This document shows, piece by piece, positions 24,035-32,753 of a stretch of DNA of 38,881 bases. Position 1 is the first letter of the stretch, and each line of letters starts with the position of its first letter. The DNA is taken from positions 87,593-126,473 of the forward strand of contig NHDW01000003.1 in the NCBI GenBank assembly GCA_002170535.1, read 5' to 3'. Source of the stretch: Methylococcaceae bacterium TMED69 (GTDB taxonomy: Bacteria; Pseudomonadota; Gammaproteobacteria; Ga0077536). A program made the position numbers and the translations under genes. The notes below the pieces were generated by a model, which was not told the DNA's origin, ran no database searches, and saw only the letters and a list, made by a program, of their open reading frames with translations.

Positions 24035-24811
24035 TTAAAAAGAGTCTTTTCTTTTTCGAACTTCAGTGAATACTTCGATGTTGCTACTATCATTCATCCC
24101 AATCGTGTCTCTTATTAATTTACTGTGCGATCGTAAAAACGGATTCGTTTTTTTCTCCTCAGCTATAGTAGTGGGAACCGTAGGCAAGCCTTTTTCTCTC
24201 TTTGCCAGCACATGTGCTCGGCGACACGCTAAGTCTTCATTACCTGGTTCTATTTCTAAAGCAAATTCAAGGTTCGATTTAGTATATTCATGTGCACAAT
24301 AAATTAAAGTCTCATCAGGTAGCCGTTTTATTTTATCTAAGCTTTGACACATTATGGCAGGAGTGCCCTCAAATAATCTTCCACACCCAAGAGCAAACAG
24401 AGTATCGCCGACAAAAATTCTATTTTGATCAGGAAAATAATAAGCTACATGCCCAAGGGTATGTCCAGGCACATCGAGTACTTTTATTCTAAAGTCACCC
24501 AGCTGAATATTATCTCCATCTTTAACAGCTTCGTCAGCTCCTGGTATACGTTTGTTTTCAAAGTCATAGGTTGAGCAAAAAATGTAGCAACCCCATTTTC
24601 GTTTTAATGCAATATTTCCTCCGACATGATCGTGGTGATGATGGGTATTCAAAATATAAGAGAGGCCCCATCCTTTTTTTTCTAAAAAATCCATAATCAC
24701 ATTTTCATCAGGCGTATCAATTGAAATCACCGTTCGTCCGTCTGCATCAGAAAGGATGAATCCGTAATTATCACTTAAACATGGAACCATATGTATTTGA
24801 AAATTGTCCAT
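24035..24811 (-). CDS. gloB: Hydroxyacylglutathione hydrolase (glyoxalase II)
   Basis: A 258-residue metallo-beta-lactamase-fold thiolesterase that hydrolyses S-lactoylglutathione in methylglyoxal detoxification. The binuclear metal motif is THHHHDH (56-62), followed by VPGHTLGH, FVGDTLFALGCGRLFEG and CAHEYT. The C-terminal HxGH-type domain ends with FLRS, as in GloB. The ATG at 24811 is preferred over a GTG six codons upstream (24829), since MDNFQIHMVP matches the usual N-terminus. It is divergent from the dihydroorotase gene, with 83 bases between. Confidence 0.95.
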   Translation of the reverse strand: MDNFQIHMVPCLSDNYGFILSDADGRTVISIDTPDENVIMDFLEKKGWGLSYILNTHHHHDHVGGNIALKRKWGCYIFCSTYDFENKRIPGADEAVKDGDNIQLGDFRIKVLDVPGHTLGHVAYYFPDQNRIFVGDTLFALGCGRLFEGTPAIMCQSLDKIKRLPDETLIYCAHEYTKSNLEFALEIEPGNEDLACRRAHVLAKREKGLPTVPTTIAEEKKTNPFLRSHSKLIRDTIGMNDSSNIEVFTEVRKRKDSF

Positions 24812-24894
24812 TAAAATCTTATCTTGCACTAATCTTTAAACTTACCTAAGGTATCATGATATAAAATGAAAATGAATACTTAGAGACCAATACG

Positions 24895-26235
24895 ATGAAA
24901 ACCCTGATCACCAATGCAAAAGTTGTTAATGAAAGAGATATAAAAGAACTCGATCTTTTAGTAGAGGATGGCCTCATTGCTAAAATCGAAAAAGATCTTC
25001 AACACAAAGAAGTGGATGAAGTTATTGACGCCGAAAATTTGTATTTATTTCCGGGCGTTATTGATGACCAGGTTCATTTTCGAGAACCAGGATTAACTCA
25101 AAAAGCAACAATTGCAAGTGAATCACAGGCCGCAGTGGCAGGCGGTATAACCAGCTTTATGGAAATGCCGAATGTAGTGCCACCTACTACAAACATGGAA
25201 GCAATCAAACAAAAAATTTCAATCGCAGAAGCCACTTCATTTGCAAACTATTCATTTTACATTGGCGCTACCAATAACAACATAAATGATTTATTGGTAT
25301 TAGATAATGACCTAGTATGTGGTGTAAAAGTTTTTATGGGAGCATCAACAGGATCTCTTCTAGTCGACGATATGGATGCGCTTCATAGTATTTTTTCTTC
25401 TGTAGAAATTCCCATTGTTACTCACTGTGAAGATAATGAAATGATTTTAAAAAATTATCACAAAGCAAAAGCTAAATACGGAGAAAAGATCCCTGTCTCA
25501 ATGCACCCTTCAATTAGAAGTGCAGATGCATGCGAAAAGTCGACACGGCTCGCGATATCTTTGGCCGAAGAGTATAATAGCAACCTACATGTACTGCACA
25601 TCTCAACCGCCCAAGAACTAGAACTTTTCTCAAACAAGCCAATCGAGGAAAAAAATATAACAGCTGAGGTATGTGTACATCATTTATGGTTCAATGATAA
25701 TGATTATTCCAAACTTGGGAATCTAATTAAATGTAATCCTGCGATAAAAACTAAATCCGACCAGGAAGCTTTAATTAAAGCAGTAAATTCTAATAAGCTT
25801 GATATTATAGCAACCGACCATGCTCCCCATACTTTTGAAGAAAAAATGGGTGATTATTCAAGTGCGCCAGCTGGGATCCCGCTAGTTCAACATTCATTAC
25901 TAAGCTTGATTGACCACTTTAAAAAAGGCCAACTCAAATTGGAAACTATAGTAGAAAAAGCCTGTCATAATCCAGCCAAAAGATTTGCAGTTAAAGATCG
26001 AGGTTTTATTCGAGAAGGCTATCATGCTGACCTTGTTCTTATTAATTTGAATAAATCTACAATCGTTAGTGAAGAAAATATCTTATATAAATGCGGTTGG
26101 TCGCCATATTTAAACCACATATTTCAGTCAAAGATTGAGAAAACAATCATTAACGGGCGAGTAATTTATGATGGTAAAAATGTTATTCCATCAAATCGTC
26201 GAGTATTTCCCCTCAGGTTTGACCGCAACTTATGA
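24895..26235 (+). CDS. pyrC: Dihydroorotase, Bacteroidota-type class I
   Basis: A 446-residue amidohydrolase that closes carbamoyl-aspartate to dihydroorotate in pyrimidine synthesis. Hallmarks are PGVIDDQVHFREPGLT (53-68), the lysine carboxylated to bridge the metals (K145 in GVKVFMGAS), IRSADACEKS, IKCNPAIKT, ATDHAPHTFEEK and CGWSP near the end. The usual H-x-H is Q59-x-H61. This Q and much of the wording match dihydroorotases of Bacteroidota. That suggests a distinct subfamily or transfer rather than a broken site. It ends one base before the convergent unknown gene. Confidence 0.92.
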   Translation: MKTLITNAKVVNERDIKELDLLVEDGLIAKIEKDLQHKEVDEVIDAENLYLFPGVIDDQVHFREPGLTQKATIASESQAAVAGGITSFMEMPNVVPPTTNMEAIKQKISIAEATSFANYSFYIGATNNNINDLLVLDNDLVCGVKVFMGASTGSLLVDDMDALHSIFSSVEIPIVTHCEDNEMILKNYHKAKAKYGEKIPVSMHPSIRSADACEKSTRLAISLAEEYNSNLHVLHISTAQELELFSNKPIEEKNITAEVCVHHLWFNDNDYSKLGNLIKCNPAIKTKSDQEALIKAVNSNKLDIIATDHAPHTFEEKMGDYSSAPAGIPLVQHSLLSLIDHFKKGQLKLETIVEKACHNPAKRFAVKDRGFIREGYHADLVLINLNKSTIVSEENILYKCGWSPYLNHIFQSKIEKTIINGRVIYDGKNVIPSNRRVFPLRFDRNL

Positions 26236-26236
26236 A

Positions 26237-26842
26237 TTATAAACGCCTATCAATTCGATTCTTTACTAAATCCGTCCTCGCGTCAATCCTCTGAATATCA
26301 GAAACTTGGGTGCTCCTCTTAGGCGAGACTTGTATTGCATCAGCCATTAATTTTTTTTGATGAAAAGATACAAACGATAAATAATTTTTAACGGAAGGGA
26401 TATTAGAAGTAGAATTAAAAGTTGTATTTGCCCTAAAATCGGTTGAAGGCAGTCTTCTCTGCGCGACCAAATCATCAATAGAAATTGTCTTGACATTGGG
26501 ATTATTACGGTTCGAAAAATAAGACTTATTGTCTATGTTTATGGATTTAGGGTCCTTATTTTTATTAACGGCCAAGCCGATTGCAGCAAGGCCTGCCCCA
26601 GCTGCACCGCCAAAAAGTGCACCTCCCGCTAGTTTTATAGCCGGGGCAATTTTGTCATTAGTTATCGACCTGTAAACAGCTCCTACTATAGGAATATGGT
26701 GAAGAGGGTTTATCAAATCCAATACATCTTTAAAATTAAAGCCGTCACTGCCAAAAATTTTATTAACAAAACTTTGTTTGGACGATGCGTTAGAGCTAAT
26801 GTTCGTGTGCTCTGTATTACGGAGTAATTTTAGTTCTGACAT
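26237..26842 (-). CDS. Conserved hypothetical protein with an NPLxHIP motif
   Basis: A 201-residue protein of unknown function. A conserved block FKDVLDLINPLHHIPIVGAV (residues 37-56), then YRSITNDKIAP and a glycine/alanine-rich hydrophobic stretch (72-93, GGALFGGAAGAG). The pattern resembles uncharacterised alphaproteobacterial proteins I have seen, with a D-NPLQHIP-YR-T-D core. The hydrophobic stretch could enter a membrane or form a small coil. The C-terminal half is polar and low in complexity, with many Asn, Ser and Arg. It is a single gene, convergent with the dihydroorotase and divergent from the small secreted protein. Confidence 0.75.
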   Translation of the reverse strand: MSELKLLRNTEHTNISSNASSKQSFVNKIFGSDGFNFKDVLDLINPLHHIPIVGAVYRSITNDKIAPAIKLAGGALFGGAAGAGLAAIGLAVNKNKDPKSINIDNKSYFSNRNNPNVKTISIDDLVAQRRLPSTDFRANTTFNSTSNIPSVKNYLSFVSFHQKKLMADAIQVSPKRSTQVSDIQRIDARTDLVKNRIDRRL

Positions 26843-26996
26843 AATTAAAAGAATTTTTTAACATTTAATTAAACTAGCAAATCATGTGCCAAAATTATCT
26901 CTAGATTTTACCTAATAATTAATTTTATATGGGCATAGTTTTGCCGATAGAGGAATAATTGTGTATCTTAGAAGTCATCTAAATACCAATATAAAC

Positions 26997-27010
26997 AGGA
27001 GCTAAAAATT
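26997..27010 (+). promoter_or_regulatory. Ribosome site that places an ATT start
   Basis: AGGAG at 26997-27001 is followed after six bases by ATT at 27008-27010. This is ideal Shine-Dalgarno spacing. No ATG, GTG or TTG lies in frame near it. The next in-frame ATG (27056) is 54 bases from the site and inside the predicted signal peptide. Confidence 0.5.
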
Positions 27011-27283
27011 AGGTTCAAACTACACCTTATAATACTGGCAAGTATCCTTAATCCAATGATGGGGACCGTTTCGGCTAATACTATCGAATCAAAGGGCAGG
27101 ATTAACTGGGAAAGACTCGATATTGAAGAAAAAAAAATTAACCTTGAAAATAGACGTCTTCAATTCGAAGTAATTAAATTACAGATGGAAGCTTGTAAAG
27201 AGATTTATGGTTCGGATACACAAGCAAGAACTTCATGCGCAAAAAAGTATATGCTTCAACTATCTGATATATTTGAAAAATAG
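27008..27283 (+). CDS. Small secreted protein, probable ATT start
   Basis: From ATT at 27008 the frame gives 91 residues. They open with a classic signal peptide: RFK, a hydrophobic core LHLIILASIL, and a cleavage site VSA before NTIES. The mature part of about 68 residues is a charged, probably coiled-coil helix (LDIEEKKINLENRRLQFEV) with two cysteines (in EACKEIYG and TSCAKKY) that may form a disulfide in the periplasm. Starting at the ATG at 27056 would remove most of the signal peptide. No family is recognised. It lies alone between the NPLxHIP protein and the esterase. Confidence 0.6.
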   Translation: MRFKLHLIILASILNPMMGTVSANTIESKGRINWERLDIEEKKINLENRRLQFEVIKLQMEACKEIYGSDTQARTSCAKKYMLQLSDIFEK

Positions 27284-27512
27284 GTGATTCTATTAGCTCT
27301 GTGTTTTTCGAAATAGAGACAAATACTTAAAAAATATCGTTCAAAAAGCCCGTTTTCAGCAAAAATTACAAAAAAATCTCAAAAAGTAGGCTATTGGAGG
27401 CAAAATTTTAAAATCAAAAAAAACCAAGGAAATGCCGTTTGTAAACAGCTATACTTAGACAAAGAAAATACGAGACAACAAGAATCAATATTCAGATAAT
27501 GAGGACACGCTA

Positions 27513-28439
27513 ATGGCAATGGATGCGAGCACTGAACTTTTTGTAAAAAATTTGGCTGAAAATAATGGCCCAGCCTTTCACGAATTACCAGTAGACAAAT
27601 GCCGTGAGGTGTACAAAGAGCTTGTAAGCCAATTATCCGGTGAATTAGCAGATATTGGCGAAATAAAGGAGTTATCCGTACCTGCAGGAAATAGTCAAAT
27701 CACGATTAGAGTATACTCTCCCAAGAAAACCGAAGAAAACATGCCAGCAGTTGCATATTTCCATGGAGGCGGTTGGGTAATAGGTGACCTGGATACCCAT
27801 GATCCTGTTTGTAGGCGACTATGCGCGAAGTCAGATTGTATATTCTTTTCGGTCGAGTACCGACTTGCACCTGAAAATAAATATCCATCCGGAATAGACG
27901 ACTGTATCACGGCAACTCAATGGATATATGATAATGCTAATAAGCTAGGAGTTGACTCGAAAAGAATTGGAGTTGCAGGCGATAGCGCAGGCGGGAATAT
28001 GGCGGCTGTAGTGGCCCAGGAACTAAAAAATATCGTTTCTTATCAGCTTTTAATGTGCCCCGCGGTCGACCTATCGGATAAAAGCTATCCTTCCAGAGAA
28101 GAATATGGACAAGGGGAATATTTACTGTCCATGAAAGATATGCTCTGGTTTGGAGGGCATCTCTCTAATGATCTAGAGCAACTGCTAGAGCCAAAGGCAT
28201 CACCTATCTCAAATAATAATCTATCTGGGCTTCCGCCTGCCTTAACCGTGACTGCTGGCTGTGACCCTCTTTGTGATGAAGGAAAAGCTTATGCAGACAA
28301 GCTATCCGAAGCAGGGATTGACTCAGAATATAAATGTTACGAAGGTACTATTCATAATTTCTATCAATTTCCGCTTGCTCTAGAGACAGCCCTAGAGGGC
28401 TTGGATTTTATGGCGGCGCGACTTAAAGAGCGCCTTTAA
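27513..28439 (+). CDS. Alpha/beta hydrolase, hormone-sensitive-lipase-type esterase
   Basis: A 308-residue family IV carboxylesterase. The oxyanion motif HGGG is in AYFHGGGWVIGD. The nucleophile serine is in GDSAGGN. The acid is likely the Asp in GCDPLCDEG and the base the His in TIHNFYQF. No signal peptide is seen, so it is probably cytosolic and acts on short-chain acyl esters. A GAGG ribosome site lies about eight bases before ATG 27513; a second ATG follows two codons later. It is a single gene, convergent with the PD-(D/E)XK gene. Confidence 0.93.
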   Translation: MAMDASTELFVKNLAENNGPAFHELPVDKCREVYKELVSQLSGELADIGEIKELSVPAGNSQITIRVYSPKKTEENMPAVAYFHGGGWVIGDLDTHDPVCRRLCAKSDCIFFSVEYRLAPENKYPSGIDDCITATQWIYDNANKLGVDSKRIGVAGDSAGGNMAAVVAQELKNIVSYQLLMCPAVDLSDKSYPSREEYGQGEYLLSMKDMLWFGGHLSNDLEQLLEPKASPISNNNLSGLPPALTVTAGCDPLCDEGKAYADKLSEAGIDSEYKCYEGTIHNFYQFPLALETALEGLDFMAARLKERL

Positions 28440-28450
28440 AGAAAAAAATA

Positions 28451-29248
28451 TCAGTTGCTTAGATTGTTAATACTTTCAAGTAATTGACCGTATTCGCACC
28501 TTTTGCTATGGACAGGTTGAACCTGACTATCGAGAAGCTTTCTGATATCAAGTAGAACAGGTTCTACCCATGATGTATCCACATTATATTCAATTAACGA
28601 TACCTCAAAACTCATCATAGCATTTTCTTTTTGTAGAAAATCAGAACCCGAAAAACGGTCAGCGTTACAGTATAAAAAGTAGCCAATGTCATCAACTATA
28701 AATTTCTTTCGACGAAGAGTCCAAACATATAAATCCATTTGTCGTTTATATGCCATTTTCCACGGTTCTACTAAAGATAACTTTTTATCTGGACTCTTTA
28801 AGGATGTACTTTTGTAATCTACGATATGTAGCTTGTTTGTTTTCAAATTTAGCCATACATCATCTAGGCCGCCGCCAATTTTTAGATTTGAAGGTTCATG
28901 TACAGTATTTAATCTTCCATTAGCTCCAAAATGGAGACTCTGGGTCCATAATTCAAAGTCTTCATGTTTAAATGGAACCAAATATTCTAAACCCATCTCT
29001 ATCAGAAAAGGATGGGGTTGCTGAATCTCTCGAAACTTTGCAAAATCTTTTTTTAAAAGTACATCTGTAGCTTCATTTATATTAAAACCGGGCATTGATG
29101 GGAACTTTATTCCTTTTACCTGCTCAAGAAAGAAGCAGGCGGGGCATTTAATAAAGTTTTCAATCCTTGTCCTGCTTAATTCATAAGGCGAATCGTGTTC
29201 AGGCTTATAAATCCCTCTGTGACGCTTTTTCGCGATAGCTTTAACCAT
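28451..29248 (-). CDS. PD-(D/E)XK nuclease-superfamily protein
   Basis: A 265-residue stand-alone nuclease-like domain. The core motifs are GGGLDDVW (125-132, with D129/D130), HIVDYKST (141-148, with D144-x-K146) and the motif IV QxxxY (Q170, Y174) in YKRQMDLYVW. The N-terminus has LSRTRIENFIKCPACFFLEQ, as in RecB/Cas4-like nucleases, where a cysteine cluster often joins N- and C-terminal ends. Here the C-terminus has only one matching cysteine (KRCEYG), so a full Fe-S cluster is doubtful. No cas genes or helicases are nearby. It follows the DMT transporter by ten bases, and its role is unknown. Confidence 0.8.
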   Translation of the reverse strand: MVKAIAKKRHRGIYKPEHDSPYELSRTRIENFIKCPACFFLEQVKGIKFPSMPGFNINEATDVLLKKDFAKFREIQQPHPFLIEMGLEYLVPFKHEDFELWTQSLHFGANGRLNTVHEPSNLKIGGGLDDVWLNLKTNKLHIVDYKSTSLKSPDKKLSLVEPWKMAYKRQMDLYVWTLRRKKFIVDDIGYFLYCNADRFSGSDFLQKENAMMSFEVSLIEYNVDTSWVEPVLLDIRKLLDSQVQPVHSKRCEYGQLLESINNLSN

Positions 29249-29258
29249 AAAAAATTAC

Positions 29259-30167
29259 TCAAGATGCAATCATAAATATTATCCCAACCACAATTAAGGT
29301 CATACCAAAAACTTCAAATACAGAGGATTTCTCCTTAAAAATTAAAACTGAAGCCAAAAAAGTAAACACTAGCTCTATCTGACCTACAGCTCTTACTTGA
29401 GCCACACTGTGCATTGTAAAAGCAGTAAACCAAGCTATCGAAGCAATTATTCCTGCAATACCGACCGCGAGAGACTCCTTCCAATGAAAAAACATTTGTG
29501 GAATTGTTTTTCTCTCGCGAAAATGAATAACTAAACCCAAACAAGTAGACTGAACCAATAAAGCTACAACGAGTGTGAAAGCAGCGCGCATTACAAAACT
29601 ACCATCGTATTCCAAAGATAGTGCAGCAGCTCTATAAAGAACTACAGAAAGACCAAGCGCGGCTCCTGACCCTAAACCCCAGATAGTTGAGCTATTAAAA
29701 AATTGCTTTAAAACTCCATCAAACGAGTTCCCTGTATCTTTAACAGCCAACATGACAACTCCAAAAGTTGTAACCAACAAAGCAAAAAGCTCATTTATTG
29801 TAAGAGGTTCCCCAAGAATCAAATAACCCAAAATAGCTACTTGAATTAGCTCTGTTTTTGAGAAAACAGTACCAACTGCAAAATTTCTTCGCCCAAATAA
29901 TGATATTAATAAAATTGTAAAAACTATCTGTGCCATGCCGCCAGTGACACAATAAAAAAAAAATCCTATCGATGGAGTGGGAATTAAATATCCCAAATAT
30001 TTATTAAGAAAAATTAAATAAATAATCGCAAAAGGTAAGGCAAATAAAAATCTCGTGTAGGACGCTCCCAGAGTGGTTAGATTAGATGCAGCTTTTTTTT
30101 GAAGAGCAGACCTAAGATTCTGAAAAAAAGCACCAAAGACGGTTATCGATATCCATGGTTCAATCAT
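29259..30167 (-). CDS. DMT/EamA-family transporter
   Basis: A 302-residue membrane protein with about ten predicted helices, in two EamA repeats. The second half has a conserved ASIAWFTAFTMHSVAQVRAVGQIELVF region and ends with the FEVFGMTLIVVGIIFMIAS helix, both typical. EamA proteins export or import small metabolites such as amino acids. The substrate is unknown. It lies between ispH and the PD-(D/E)XK gene on the same strand, with 113 bases to ispH. Confidence 0.9.
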   Translation of the reverse strand: MIEPWISITVFGAFFQNLRSALQKKAASNLTTLGASYTRFLFALPFAIIYLIFLNKYLGYLIPTPSIGFFFYCVTGGMAQIVFTILLISLFGRRNFAVGTVFSKTELIQVAILGYLILGEPLTINELFALLVTTFGVVMLAVKDTGNSFDGVLKQFFNSSTIWGLGSGAALGLSVVLYRAAALSLEYDGSFVMRAAFTLVVALLVQSTCLGLVIHFRERKTIPQMFFHWKESLAVGIAGIIASIAWFTAFTMHSVAQVRAVGQIELVFTFLASVLIFKEKSSVFEVFGMTLIVVGIIFMIAS

Positions 30168-30280
30168 AAGTTACCCAAATATTTAAATTTCTCTCAGACG
30201 CTAGCTCAATATTTATAAGCGAATTTTGATCTGCTAAACGAACTAATTATAAGAATTACCAATTTCCGCTAATCTTTTAT

Positions 30281-31228
30281 TTAACTTTGCATGACCAGTT
30301 CTTTAGGAAGACTAAACACAACCTCTTCTTTTATTCCCGGTACTTCTGTTACCTCTAAACCACCCCTATCCCTTAATTTTTTAACTACTTGCTCAACCAG
30401 AATCTCTGGGGCTGATGCTCCAGCGGTAACGCCGACACTATTTTTTTTAACAAGCCAAGAATCTTTTATCTCATTCGCGTTGTCGATTAGAAAAGCAGAA
30501 ATGCCCTGTTTTTCCGCAATTTCCTTAAGTCTATTTGAATTAGAGCTGGTTTGTGACCCTACAACCAAAATGAGATCACATTTTCCAAGCATATCTTTAA
30601 CAGCATCTTGGCGATTTTGTGTAGCATAACAAATATCCTTTTTTTTAGGGCCAACGATTGCCGGAAAATTTTCTCTTAAAGCATCAATCACTTCAGAAGT
30701 ATCATCCATGGAAAGAGTTGTCTGAGTAACAAACGCTAAAAATGATCGGTTTTTAACTTTGAGATTATTAACATCGTCAACTGATTCTACCAGATAGATG
30801 CCGCCTTGATTGTTAGGTTTTGTTCGATATTGACCAAGTGTGCCCTCAACTTCTGGGTGTCCTGCGTGTCCGATTAATATGCACTCTCTTCCCTCATCTT
30901 GATATCGGTTTACTTCCATATGAACTTTTGTTACTAAAGGGCAGATCGCGTCAAAAACTCTTAATTGTCTTCTGTCAGCCTCTTCTTTAACTGCTTTAGC
31001 CACGCCATGAGCACTAAATATTACCGTAGAGTCGTCAGGAACTTCATCTAACTCATCGACAAAAACTGCACCTTTATCTCGGAGACCATCAACGACATAT
31101 TTATTGTGAACAACTTCATGTCTCACGTAAACAGGAGCACCAAATAGTTCCAATGCCCGTTCGACTATTCCTATTGCTCTATCGACTCCGGCGCAGAACC
31201 CCCGAGGATTTGCTAATTGAATTTTCAT
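30281..31228 (-). CDS. ispH: 4-hydroxy-3-methylbut-2-enyl diphosphate reductase
   Basis: A 315-residue IspH, the last enzyme of the MEP isoprenoid pathway. The three cluster cysteines are C12 (GFCAGVD), C96 (DAICPLVTK) and C200 ([11 protein letters not shown]). HEVVHN and the TAGASAPE segment are also present. The product feeds IspB later in the window. It lies 68 bases downstream of lspA. The fkpB-type gene that usually sits between them in gammaproteobacteria is absent. Confidence 0.98.
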   Translation of the reverse strand: MKIQLANPRGFCAGVDRAIGIVERALELFGAPVYVRHEVVHNKYVVDGLRDKGAVFVDELDEVPDDSTVIFSAHGVAKAVKEEADRRQLRVFDAICPLVTKVHMEVNRYQDEGRECILIGHAGHPEVEGTLGQYRTKPNNQGGIYLVESVDDVNNLKVKNRSFLAFVTQTTLSMDDTSEVIDALRENFPAIVGPKKKDICYATQNRQDAVKDMLGKCDLILVVGSQTSSNSNRLKEIAEKQGISAFLIDNANEIKDSWLVKKNSVGVTAGASAPEILVEQVVKKLRDRGGLEVTEVPGIKEEVVFSLPKELVMQS

Positions 31229-31296
31229 GTTCAGTCCTAAAAATTTTGATTATTTATTATATGGTTTAAAATTAGATGCTTCCACTATATCTTTAA

Positions 31297-31779
31297 CTAT
31301 TTTGGAACCGGTTTATTGGGAAAAAATTGTGAATATATTAAGAGAGCCGCTCCTAAGGTAATCGATGAGTCTGCTATATTGAAATTTGGCCAAAAATATT
31401 CCCCATAGAATAAAGAAATAAAATCAATCACATGCCCGTAAACCAATCTATCTAATAAGTTACCTATGGCGCCAGCTAAGATAAAGGTTATCGAGAAACA
31501 TTCCAACCTTGATGAATTCACAGTTTTTCCAATCCAAAAGATTAGCACCAAAGAAATGCAGGTTGAAACGAGGACTAGAAACCACCTCTGCCATCCCGAT
31601 TGATCACTAAGTATCCCAAAAGCAGCACCCGGATTATAAACTAGTTGGAAACTGATGCCAGGAAAGATATTGCGAGGTTCACCATAAACCAAAAAATTAT
31701 CTAAAAATATTTTTGAGGCCTGATCTGTTAGGAGAATCAATATAAACACAACACCAATCGGAAAAAATTTTCTTAACAT
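31297..31779 (-). CDS. lspA: Lipoprotein signal peptidase II
   Basis: A 160-residue, four-helix inner-membrane aspartyl protease that cleaves prolipoproteins. The catalytic aspartates are D119 in GNLLDRLVYGHVIDF and D137 in PNFNIADSSI. NPGAAFG lies in the first periplasmic loop. Its ATG overlaps the ribF end by seven bases. The usual intervening ileS is not present. It would process the small lipoprotein predicted at 4038-4214. Confidence 0.97.
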   Translation of the reverse strand: MLRKFFPIGVVFILILLTDQASKIFLDNFLVYGEPRNIFPGISFQLVYNPGAAFGILSDQSGWQRWFLVLVSTCISLVLIFWIGKTVNSSRLECFSITFILAGAIGNLLDRLVYGHVIDFISLFYGEYFWPNFNIADSSITLGAALLIYSQFFPNKPVPK

Positions 31780-32711
31780 TTTTCATCTACGGCTAAAATT
31801 GACATTGCATTTTTGCAATCTAAATTTACCTGCTTCGTCATTTCATCAAAAGAGTCAAATTTCATATCACCTCTTATAAACTTAACAAATTCAACTCTTA
31901 CTCTTTTCCCATAACAAATTTCAGAAAAACCAAACAGATGTACCTCAAGCACAAACCTGGGATCACTTATAATTGGTCTAGATCCTACATAACCTACTCC
32001 ATTCAATTTCTCAGAGCTTAAGCCTTCCACCTTTACGGCAAAAATTCCGGAAAGAGGAGTCTTGAATTTATTAAGATTCAAGTTAATAGTAGGGAACCCC
32101 CATTCTTTACCCCGTTTGTGTCCGTGGCAAACTCTTCCGCTGATAAAGTAGCGATAACCAAGAGCGCGCTCAGCAAATTTAAGATCTCCATTTTTTAGGG
32201 AGTGACGAATCAAAGTGCTTGAAATTCTAGTATTATCTAATTTGAAAGGCGGCACGATTTCTAGATCAAAGTCAAACTCACCACGTTTACTTCGCAGAAA
32301 ATTTTGATCACCTTCACGACCTTTTCCAAATTTAAAATCGTGCCCAACAATAAGATGTTTAATAGCCAGTTTCTTCATTAGGATTCTGCGGAAAAAATCT
32401 TCAGCAGTACATTTAGCCAAAGATTGATCGAATTTAAGTACTAATAATCTATTAATGTTTTTTGATTTAATTATTTCAATTTTTTCACGTAATCGCATTA
32501 ATCTATCATTGGGGCTAGAAGCACCAAAATATTCAGAGGGCTGCGGCTCAAAAAGGATCACAAGTGTAGGCATGTGAAGTGTCTCGCCGGCTTTAATGAG
32601 ACGCTTAATTAAATCACCATGACCAAGATGTATTCCATCAAAATTGCCAATAGTTGCGACGTTACCGCTATGGGCAACTCGTAAATTAATAATCCCTCGT
32701 ATCAATTCCAT
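31773..32711 (-). CDS. ribF: Bifunctional riboflavin kinase/FAD synthetase
   Basis: A 312-residue RibF that makes FMN and FAD from riboflavin. The N-terminal adenylyltransferase has TIGNFDGIHLGHGDLIKRL, and VGHDFKFGKGREGD follows. The C-terminal flavokinase has GHKRGKEWGFPTINL. The ATG at 32711 (MELIRGIINL) is chosen over an upstream TTG (32720). The AGGAAG site at 32722-32727 would be only one base from the TTG, and the E. coli protein begins the same way. It supplies FAD for the flavoproteins here. It lies 42 bases after murJ. Confidence 0.97.
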   Translation of the reverse strand: MELIRGIINLRVAHSGNVATIGNFDGIHLGHGDLIKRLIKAGETLHMPTLVILFEPQPSEYFGASSPNDRLMRLREKIEIIKSKNINRLLVLKFDQSLAKCTAEDFFRRILMKKLAIKHLIVGHDFKFGKGREGDQNFLRSKRGEFDFDLEIVPPFKLDNTRISSTLIRHSLKNGDLKFAERALGYRYFISGRVCHGHKRGKEWGFPTINLNLNKFKTPLSGIFAVKVEGLSSEKLNGVGYVGSRPIISDPRFVLEVHLFGFSEICYGKRVRVEFVKFIRGDMKFDSFDEMTKQVNLDCKNAMSILAVDEKC

Positions 32712-32753
32712 TTGTTTCAATCTTCCTAAACAGTGATAAAAAGAAATTGTATT

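Noticed and set aside
24021-24050. A/T palindrome (CTTTTTTTAAAAAG) between hisI and gloB as a bidirectional terminator
   Set aside because: The stem has almost no G/C pairs, so a stable terminator hairpin is unlikely.
26930-26945. GG-N10-GC spacing (TGGGCA...TTTTGCC) upstream of the small secreted protein, like a sigma54 -24/-12 promoter
   Set aside because: Only the GG, GC and TTGC parts match; the CACG part of the -24 element does not, and no enhancer-like site is seen.
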